Source of the DNA: an uncultured bacterium
Lineage (GTDB): Bacteria > Bacillota_A > Clostridia > Oscillospirales > Oscillospiraceae
Length of the DNA: 9,622 bases
Direction: 5' to 3'
NCBI GenBank assembly: GCA_905214605.1
Contig: CAJMMY010000026.1
Span: 1-9,622, forward strand
Position 1 is the first letter of the stretch. Every line of letters starts with the position of its first letter. A program made the position numbers and the translations under genes. Below are positions 5,472 through 9,622 of the stretch, one piece after another. The notes beneath the pieces were generated by a model. That model was not told the origin of the DNA. It searched no databases and saw nothing but the letters and a program-made list of their open reading frames with translations.

Positions 5472-6338
5472 TCAAGCATAGAAGTCATGATCTCCGATGG
5501 AGACCACGAACGTCCGCGTGTTCCGGAACCAACTGGTGCTGCCCACAGCGGGATTCACAAAGTACAAACTATCTCCGGCAATGTTGCAGCCGTCCAAACA
5601 GAGCTTTGCCGCCAGAACGGATTCCTCATTGGGCTCCATATAAATACTGCCGCTGCGCACAGGGTCAAACTGAATACCGTAGGTGGTGTCAAAAATCACG
5701 CCCTGAATGGTATCCGGGAATCCGGCGCTTTCCGCACGGTTCATAACAACGTTGCCCACGCTGATTTTTCCATCCAAAGGCTGGTTGCCTGCCTCGGCAT
5801 TGATGATACGGCTGAGCCAGTACACATCGTCTGCCTGATAATAGCTGTCTCCCGACTGGCACACCTGCATCTGGTCCATCACCAGATTCGCCATGCCGTT
5901 TTCCTGATCCCATTCCACATCAATGGAAAAGGCGTCGCACATCAGCCGCAGGGGAACCAGCAGCGTGCCCCGGTACATCACCGTGCCGGTGGGTACATAA
6001 AAATAGCGTCCGTTCACAACGATGTACGGCCGGTCTGCACTTGCCGAAATGGTGTAATTCTCCACCCGGCCCGTTGCCTCTTGAGTTTCCTCGTCCCAAG
6101 TCACCACAGCGCCCAAGTTCAGTGCGCCGCAGAACGACCGGAAAGGAATGTATGTGGTCTGGTCCACCATATAACCGGAATATTCCAGATTTCCGTCCAC
6201 GCAAATGGGAATTTTCTGATACAGGACGGTTTCTTCCTCCGGAAGATCGTCCTCCATGGCCGCATAACCGCATAGCAGAGAACCAAGCAGACAAATGACG
6301 CACATCAAAATGATGTTCATTCGCAATCGTCTCGTCAT
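5472..6338 (-). CDS. Secreted cell wall hydrolase, SleB domain with copper-amine-oxidase-type N-terminal domain
   Basis: A 288-aa exported peptidoglycan hydrolase. Residues 1-27 are a signal peptide or membrane anchor. Residues about 47-157 look like the copper amine oxidase N-terminal domain (TTYIPFRSFCGALN, RPYIVVNGRYFYVP, LLVPLRLMCDAFSIDVEWD), a probable wall-binding module without oxidase activity. Residues about 173-288 are a SleB/CwlJ hydrolase: WLSRIINAEAGNQP with presumed catalytic Glu182, GKISVGNVVMNRAES, FPDTIQGVIFD and the terminal IGDHDFYA. I start it at the ATG at 6338, which has AAAGGAG 7 bases upstream; the frame continues upstream to 6434 without a ribosome binding site. Classical SleB carries a PG_binding_1 domain instead, so this is a relative and need not act on spore cortex. 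It has its own promoter and terminator. Confidence 0.92.
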   Translation of the reverse strand: MTRRLRMNIILMCVICLLGSLLCGYAAMEDDLPEEETVLYQKIPICVDGNLEYSGYMVDQTTYIPFRSFCGALNLGAVVTWDEETQEATGRVENYTISASADRPYIVVNGRYFYVPTGTVMYRGTLLVPLRLMCDAFSIDVEWDQENGMANLVMDQMQVCQSGDSYYQADDVYWLSRIINAEAGNQPLDGKISVGNVVMNRAESAGFPDTIQGVIFDTTYGIQFDPVRSGSIYMEPNEESVLAAKLCLDGCNIAGDSLYFVNPAVGSTSWFRNTRTFVVSIGDHDFYA

Positions 6339-6349
6339 AATATGCTCCT

Positions 6350-6435
6350 TTTGTTTCTTATGCTTTCCGCCGTTTCGCATCTCAAACAGCAGAAAATACA
6401 ATCCGTTTGCTTGTGATAATATTATAAGAAACAAA
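6350..6435. repeat. 12-bp inverted repeat bracketing the hydrolase leader
   Basis: TTTGTTTCTTAT (6350-6361) is the exact reverse complement of ATAAGAAACAAA (6424-6435). One copy overlaps the -10/spacer of the promoter; the other overlaps the 5' part of the ribosome binding site. Because the promoter copy is mostly not transcribed, the pair is more likely a DNA-level site than an RNA hairpin. Confidence 0.55.
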
Positions 6436-6449
6436 TTTTAACCTTTCAA
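6421..6449 (-). promoter_or_regulatory. Promoter of the SleB-type hydrolase gene
   Basis: On the minus strand TTGAAA (6444-6449), a 17-base spacer and a perfect TATAAT (6421-6426). It is a vegetative sigma-A-type promoter; the start would be near 6414 with a leader of about 76 nt. Confidence 0.82.
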
Positions 6450-6543
6450 TTTACTTTTTGCACAATCGCCTTGTGTCGAAACTATATATTCTGCACAATA
6501 TCGCAGGATATTGGGATTTTTATTGGTGTTATCCCGCATTTGA

Positions 6544-6561
6544 AACACAATATATTGTGTT
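6544..6561. promoter_or_regulatory. 18-bp perfect palindrome, candidate operator
   Basis: AACACAATATATTGTGTT is perfectly symmetric over 18 bases. It lies about 95 bases upstream of the hydrolase -35 box and about 32 bases beyond the TSCPD terminator. It resembles the general form of sites for dimeric redox or Crp/Fnr-type regulators, but matches none I can name with confidence. Confidence 0.5.
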
Positions 6562-6592
6562 GTCGCATTTGCACAAAAAGATAAAAATTACA

Positions 6593-6618
6593 AAAAAGTG
6601 TCAATTTCGACACTTTTT
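6593..6618 (-). terminator. Terminator of the TSCPD gene (bidirectional in form)
   Basis: AAAAAGTGTC (6593-6602) and GACACTTTTT (6609-6618) form a perfect 10-bp stem with a 6-base loop. On the minus strand six T follow GACAC. It lies 54 bases past the TSCPD stop codon. The symmetric A/T tracts mean it could also terminate plus-strand transcripts. Confidence 0.75.
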
Positions 6619-6671
6619 GTGATAGGTTCTTGACTGCAAATATGTAGTTATGTAAACCAAATCAGTACTTT

Positions 6672-6944
6672 TTACATCTCTTTTTTCGTTCCGATTGCGT
6701 CCAGACACTGCTGCAGCGCCTTGGAAAGCTGGTCCGGGCAGGAGGTATTTTTCCAGCCGCAGCGAATGCCCTGCAGCTTTTCAATGGCAGCTTTCGCCTC
6801 CATTCCCTCCACCAACCGGCAGATGCCCTGCAGGTTGCCGTCGCAGCCCTGCTCCACGTGTACGTGCCGAATGATTCCTGCCTCGTCCACTTCCACGTCC
6901 ATGCGCACCGAGCAGGTTCCTTTGGGATAATAAGTCACTTTCAT
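6672..6944 (-). CDS. TSCPD domain-containing small protein (TIGR03905-like)
   Basis: A 90-aa protein that is essentially one TSCPD domain, named for the motif seen here as NTSCPDQL at 67-73. The same domain occurs at the C-terminus of some adenosylcobalamin-dependent ribonucleotide reductases; stand-alone copies are common in Clostridia and have no proven function. Five cysteines (11, 34, 42, 62 and 69) include the conserved GCDGNLQGI and CGWKNTSCPDQL blocks, which suggests metal or redox chemistry (inference). I use the ATG at 6944, seven bases after GGGTG; a TTG immediately before it is less well spaced. It is divergent from spoIIP and has its own promoter and terminator. Confidence 0.9.
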   Translation of the reverse strand: MKVTYYPKGTCSVRMDVEVDEAGIIRHVHVEQGCDGNLQGICRLVEGMEAKAAIEKLQGIRCGWKNTSCPDQLSKALQQCLDAIGTKKEM

Positions 6945-6981
6945 CAAATCTCACCCTCGCTTTTGTTCGTTTCCGGCGCTC

Positions 6982-7010
6982 AGTATACCATAGCCCGCTC
7001 CGGATTGCCA
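6982..7010 (-). promoter_or_regulatory. Promoter of the TSCPD gene
   Basis: On the minus strand the -10 is TATACT (6982-6987) preceded by TGG, an extended -10. A poor -35, TGGCAA (7005-7010), is 17 bases away. Start near 6975, leader about 31 nt. Confidence 0.6.
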
Positions 7011-7023
7011 TACCATTCTTTCC

Positions 7024-7052
7024 GAATACCCCGCTCCGCGCCTGCATACAGT
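7024..7052 (+). promoter_or_regulatory. Sigma-E-type sporulation promoter of spoIIP
   Basis: GAATACC (7024-7030), a 14-base spacer, then CATACAGT (7045-7052). This matches the known sigma-E pattern (about GNATATT, 14 bases, CATACANT) in the -10 and in spacing, with a partial -35. No sigma-A promoter is visible here. spoIIP is a sigma-E gene in Bacillus subtilis, which supports the call. Confidence 0.75.
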
Positions 7053-7083
7053 AGGAAATAAAGTCATTCCCGGAGGTGGTGTC

Positions 7084-8094
7084 ATGTCCCTGCGAAAAAT
7101 TCTGGCCGCAACCGGCGGCACGCTGCTGCTGTTTCACATGGCGCTGACTGCCGGCGGCTATGACAATCCCGCTCATTGGTTAAAAGCCCGTCTGACAGAC
7201 CCGCAGCTGGTGAAACTCTCCATGGCATTGGAGCTGAACGGTTTCCGCCCCGCTCCGCTGCTGTCTACCCCGGAGCCCATTGTTTCCTCACCCGCGCCCA
7301 CGTCTGCCCCCACTCCAACGCCATCTGCAGAATCTCTCCCGGAAATTCTGCCCACCAGTGCCTCCGGCGGTTTGACCATTAAAAACGCAACCGATTACGA
7401 TGTGACCCCCGCCCAGCTTTTGGCAGACGGTACGGAGCTGACCCTTTCTGCGGACCAACCCCAAATTCTCATCATTCACACCCATTCCAGCGAGGCTTAT
7501 ACCATGGACGAGGTGGACCGCTATGACCCCTCCGACACCCTTCGCACCCAAGATACACATTATAATATTATCCGCGTAGGCGATGAACTGACCACCGCAT
7601 TGGAATCCTATGGTCTCCATGTGATTCACGACCGGGGAATTTACGACTATCCCAGCTACACCGGTTCCTATAATCGCACCGGTGATGCCATCAGCGCCTA
7701 TCTCCAACAGTACCCCACCCTTTCCATGGTCATCGACCTCCACCGAGACGCCATCGGCACCGGCGACGTCATTTATAAAACCGTGGCGGAAAACGAAGGC
7801 ATTGCCGCCTCTCAGGTCATGTTCGTGGTGGGCAGCAACGGCAGCGGTTTGGACCACCCCAACTGGCAGAAAAATCTGCGCTTGGCGGTTTATCTTCAGA
7901 ATGCCGTCTGTCGGATGCACCCCTCTCTCATGCGCCCCATTCAGCTGGTCAACGAGCGGTATAATCAGCAGCTGACCAACGGCTCCCTCATCTTGGAGGT
8001 AGGCAGCAGCGGTAATACACTGCAAGAGGCATTGAATGCCATTCGGATGTTTGCCGAGGCAGCCGGTCCGGCTTTGGTGCAGCGGATCTCTTAA
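7084..8094 (+). CDS. spoIIP: Stage II sporulation protein P (SpoIIP), peptidoglycan amidase of the engulfment machine
   Basis: SpoIIP acts with SpoIID and SpoIIM in the mother cell, removing stem peptides and cutting glycan strands so that the membrane can engulf the forespore. The 336-aa product has an N-terminal membrane segment (about 6-24), a proline/serine/threonine-rich linker (about 57-90) and a catalytic domain (about 125-335). Likely active-site blocks are IIHTHSSEAYT at 130-140 (His132, His134, Glu137), IDLHRDA at 218-223 (His220) and LILEVGSSGNT at 302-312 (Glu305), the Amidase_3-like zinc ligand and catalytic positions of the family. It is shorter than the roughly 400-aa B. subtilis protein, mostly in the N-terminal region. 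GGAGGTG at 7072-7078 precedes the ATG. The sigma-E-like promoter fits its role. Confidence 0.95.
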   Translation: MSLRKILAATGGTLLLFHMALTAGGYDNPAHWLKARLTDPQLVKLSMALELNGFRPAPLLSTPEPIVSSPAPTSAPTPTPSAESLPEILPTSASGGLTIKNATDYDVTPAQLLADGTELTLSADQPQILIIHTHSSEAYTMDEVDRYDPSDTLRTQDTHYNIIRVGDELTTALESYGLHVIHDRGIYDYPSYTGSYNRTGDAISAYLQQYPTLSMVIDLHRDAIGTGDVIYKTVAENEGIAASQVMFVVGSNGSGLDHPNWQKNLRLAVYLQNAVCRMHPSLMRPIQLVNERYNQQLTNGSLILEVGSSGNTLQEALNAIRMFAEAAGPALVQRIS

Positions 8095-8096
8095 AT

Positions 8097-8105
8097 TGGT
8101 ATACT
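8097..8105 (+). promoter_or_regulatory. Possible extended -10 promoter of the CBS gene
   Basis: TGGTATACT (TGG plus -10 TATACT, 8100-8105) starts two bases after the spoIIP stop codon, with no good -35 at 17 bases. Start would be near 8111, leader about 47 nt. No terminator is visible between spoIIP and the CBS gene, so read-through is also possible. Confidence 0.45.
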
Positions 8106-8157
8106 TTCTCCGCCTTCCGGGCAGAATGGCAGTATCCTATCCAAGAGAGGTACCATC

Positions 8158-8595
8158 ATGAAAGTCAAAGACGTTATGACAAAACACACCGTTCAAATTC
8201 AGCCGGAGGAATCCGTCAGTTTAGCCGCCCGACTGTTGGAACGGGAAAATATCGGCGCACTGCCCGTATGCGACAGCAAAGGAAAATTGCAGGGCATGCT
8301 CACCGACCGAGATATTACCGTCCGCTGCGTTGCCACCGGGAAAAATCCCAACACCACACCGGTCCGGGATATTATGTCCGGCGGTGTGTTCACCGTCACC
8401 CCCGGCGATACATTAGAAAATGCCGCCGCACTCATGGGGAAAGCTCAGGTCCGCCGCCTGCCGGTGTGCGAAGACGGAAAGCCCGTGGGCATGCTCTCCC
8501 TTGCCGATGTTGCCCGACAGACAAATTACGAAATGGAGGCCGCCGCAGCCTTGTCGGATATTTCCGCCGGTGTCCGCCGCCGCGCCAACTCCTGA
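8158..8595 (+). CDS. Two-CBS-domain protein
   Basis: A 145-aa cytoplasmic protein made almost entirely of a tandem CBS pair (Bateman module), which in other proteins binds adenine nucleotides and acts as an energy or signal sensor. CBS1 covers about 7-60 (VMTKHTVQIQPEESV, IGALPVCDSKGKLQGMLTDRDI) and CBS2 about 71-122 (IMSGGVFTVTPGDTLENAA, RRLPVCEDGKPVGMLSLADVA). There is no catalytic or DNA-binding domain, and the last 20 residues are Ala- and Arg-rich. AGAGAGG lies upstream of the ATG at 8158. Stand-alone proteins of this kind have various or unknown roles, and the neighbours (spoIIP, perR) do not identify a partner. Confidence 0.93.
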   Translation: MKVKDVMTKHTVQIQPEESVSLAARLLERENIGALPVCDSKGKLQGMLTDRDITVRCVATGKNPNTTPVRDIMSGGVFTVTPGDTLENAAALMGKAQVRRLPVCEDGKPVGMLSLADVARQTNYEMEAAAALSDISAGVRRRANS

Positions 8596-8601
8596 CCCGC
8601 C

Positions 8602-8628
8602 AAAATCCGCCGAAACGGCGGATTTTTT
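8602..8628 (+). terminator. Strong intrinsic terminator after the CBS gene
   Basis: AAAATCCGCCG (8602-8612) and CGGCGGATTTT (8616-8626) form a perfect 11-bp stem with an AAA loop and a run of six T. It starts 6 bases after the stop codon. Confidence 0.95.
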
Positions 8629-8678
8629 GAGCCCATTTTCCGGACGAAAAATTTTTTCCGAAAAATCGAAAATTTCTC

Positions 8679-8707
8679 TTTACAAATACAAATGAATGTG
8701 GTATAAA
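8679..8707 (+). promoter_or_regulatory. Promoter of perR
   Basis: TTTACA (8679-8684), a 17-base spacer and TATAAA (8702-8707), with TGG before the -10. Upstream, 8645-8678 is an A/T-tract region with three CGAAAA repeats (8645, 8659, 8667), a possible UP element. Start near 8714. Confidence 0.78.
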
Positions 8708-8724
8708 TAAAGCATAGTCAATAA

Positions 8725-8739
8725 CAACAATCATTATCA
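8725..8739 (+). promoter_or_regulatory. Fur/PerR-like operator in the perR leader
   Basis: CAACAATCATTATCA matches the 7-1-7 Fur-family box TGATAATnATTATCA in the whole right half and 4 of 7 positions in the left half; the PerR form TTATAATnATTATAA fits almost as well. It lies just downstream of the predicted start, where binding would block transcription. Autoregulation is the likely use. Confidence 0.6.
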
Positions 8740-8759
8740 TTAAGAAAGAGGGCGACGGA

Positions 8760-9167
8760 ATGGAAAAAACGCAGCGGTTCAGCAAAAAACGGCAAGCCAT
8801 TTACGACGCTCTGAAAGCGTCCAAGGCGCACCCCAGCGCCGAGACCATTTACCAAACCCTTAAGCCCATTTACCCGGATTTGAGTCTGGGCACCGTTTAT
8901 CGGAATCTGAAAGCCATGGTTGCCACCGGCGACGCGCTGTGTGTGGGCAACGTGGAGGGAAAAGACCGATTCGACGGCTACACCGCGCCCCATCTCCATT
9001 TGATTTGCCGGTGCTGCGGCGAGATTTTGGACCTGGATATGTCCGATGCTCTGTTGGAGCATTGTCAGCAGCTTTCCGAAATATGGAACGTTGCCATTGA
9101 CTTGAACAGCCTGCACTTCACCGGGCTGTGCCAAACCTGTAAAGACCGGAATGAGCTGGCCGGATAA
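8760..9167 (+). CDS. perR: PerR-type peroxide-responsive repressor (Fur family)
   Basis: A metal-dependent repressor that senses hydrogen peroxide by iron-catalysed histidine oxidation and controls peroxide-defence genes. The 135-aa product has the Fur winged helix (about 9-60, with HPSAETIY and LGTVYRNL) and a C-terminal dimer/metal domain. The five regulatory ligands known for B. subtilis PerR (His37, Asp85, His91, His93, Asp104) have exact counterparts here at His24, Asp72, His78, His80 and Asp91, all offset by 13. The aspartate at the last position favours PerR over Fur. The structural zinc cysteines are present as C83/C86 and C124/C127. The N-terminus is shorter than in B. subtilis. A reverse rubrerythrin 76 bases downstream supports the role. 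Confidence 0.92.
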   Translation: MEKTQRFSKKRQAIYDALKASKAHPSAETIYQTLKPIYPDLSLGTVYRNLKAMVATGDALCVGNVEGKDRFDGYTAPHLHLICRCCGEILDLDMSDALLEHCQQLSEIWNVAIDLNSLHFTGLCQTCKDRNELAG

Positions 9168-9243
9168 GGCCCCGTCCCGATTTTGATAAAAAAGTAGAGT
9201 AAATACCAAATTTAAAAAATCAATTATGTAGGAGGACTTTATT

Positions 9244-9622
9244 ATGAAATGGAAATGCACTGTTTGTGGTTACATCGCTGAAGGCTCTATCCCTGAGCAG
9301 TGCCCCGTCTGCAAGGCTCCTGCATCCGCTTTTGTCGAAAAGACCGGCAACACCTATGTGACCGAGCATGTGGTCGGCATCGGCAAGGCTGAGGGTGTGC
9401 CTCAGGAGATCGTTGACGGTCTGCGCGCAAACTTTGAGGGTGAGTGCAGCGAAGTCGGCATGTACCTGGCCATGGCCCGTGTGGCAGAGCGCGAGGGCTA
9501 CCCCGAGATCGCTGAGGCTTACAAGCGCTATGCCTACGAGGAGGCTGACCACGCATCTCGTTTTGCCGAGCTGCTGGGCGAGGTCGTGACCGACAGCACC
9601 AAGAAGAACCTGATGATGCGTG
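9244..9622 (+). CDS. Reverse rubrerythrin / NADH peroxidase-type rubrerythrin (partial; C-terminus outside window)
   Basis: A cytoplasmic non-haem di-iron protein that reduces H2O2 (and, in clostridia, O2) with electrons from NADH via a reductase. The first 126 residues are present. A rubredoxin-like domain leads (C5-x2-C8 and C20-x2-C23, [10 protein letters not shown] and CPVCKAP), placed N-terminal to the di-iron four-helix domain, which is the reverse rubrerythrin order. In the di-iron domain Glu67 in the FEGE segment and EADH (100-103) are the first metal ligand motifs, and [34 protein letters not shown] is typical of the family. AGGAGG at 9230-9235 precedes the ATG by 8 bases. Codons shift to the CTG/GCT/GAG-rich pattern of highly expressed genes. 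No strong promoter or terminator is visible in the 76-base gap, so it may be co-transcribed with perR. Confidence 0.94.
   Translation, partial: MKWKCTVCGYIAEGSIPEQCPVCKAPASAFVEKTGNTYVTEHVVGIGKAEGVPQEIVDGLRANFEGECSEVGMYLAMARVAEREGYPEIAEAYKRYAYEEADHASRFAELLGEVVTDSTKKNLMMR

Larger units (their letters stand above)
6339..6671. other. AT-rich spacer with promoter and clustered inverted repeats
   Basis: This 333-bp gap has no credible gene. It holds the hydrolase promoter and leader, a 12-bp inverted repeat, short inverted repeats (6496-6502/6507-6513 and GGGAT 6513-6517/ATCCC 6531-6535), an 18-bp palindrome and the terminator of the TSCPD gene. TGCACAA occurs at 6459-6465, 6492-6498 and 6570-6576, and CGCATTTG occurs twice (6535-6542, 6564-6571). 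Confidence 0.65.

Noticed and set aside
4748..5746. A 332-codon plus-strand open frame across rsmG and the end of the hydrolase gene
   Set aside because: It runs antisense to two recognised genes and through their terminator, with no family features.
7288..8025. A 245-codon minus-strand frame opposite spoIIP
   Set aside because: Shadow of spoIIP; no domain and no plausible start signals.
9177..9236. A separate promoter or PerR box directly before the rubrerythrin gene
   Set aside because: TTGATA near 9184 has no acceptable -10 at 16-18 bases, and TAAAT/ATTTA around 9200-9214 is too short to count as a PerR site.

Overview
This looks like an ordinary chromosomal segment from an anaerobic, endospore-forming Firmicute of class Clostridia. 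The gene content points that way: a clostridial-type RnfC (first gene of an Rnf ion-pumping complex), a SpoIIP sporulation protein behind a sigma-E-like promoter, a SleB-type wall hydrolase, a TSCPD small protein, and a PerR regulator next to a reverse rubrerythrin. The balanced base composition and the mixture of families resemble gut Oscillospirales, but that placement is inference. I see no insertion sequence, phage gene, CRISPR array, tRNA or rRNA.

Layout. 1-735 (minus) is the N-terminal 245 codons of rnfC with its own promoter. 972-1781 (minus) is a GntR/HutC-type repressor. It is divergent, across a 358-bp control region, from 2140-3525 (plus), a sodium:alanine/glycine symporter of the AGCS family. 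3633-4070 (plus) is a small secreted helical protein of unknown function; the -35 box of its promoter shares bases with the symporter's terminator. It converges on a minus-strand block: 4130-4636 (PsiE-like membrane protein, TTG start), 4661-5365 (rsmG) and 5472-6338 (secreted SleB hydrolase with a copper-amine-oxidase-type N-terminal domain, own promoter and strong terminator). A 333-bp AT-rich spacer full of inverted repeats follows. Then comes a TSCPD protein (6672-6944, minus), divergent from spoIIP (7084-8094, plus). A two-CBS-domain protein (8158-8595) with a textbook terminator comes next, and the window ends with perR (8760-9167) and a truncated reverse rubrerythrin (9244 onward).

How the genes relate. 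Three local units make biological sense: the GntR regulator with the amino-acid symporter it faces; perR with the peroxide-reducing reverse rubrerythrin, with a Fur/PerR-like box near the perR transcription start; and spoIIP under a mother-cell sigma-E-type promoter. The rest is a collection of housekeeping and envelope genes. I did not find a convincing new multi-gene system. The most interesting unexplained signals are non-coding: a 35-nt near-perfect hairpin at the start of the symporter mRNA, a 12-bp inverted repeat bracketing the hydrolase leader, an 18-bp perfect palindrome with neighbouring repeats in the 6339-6671 spacer, and inverted repeats at the rnf and gntR control regions.
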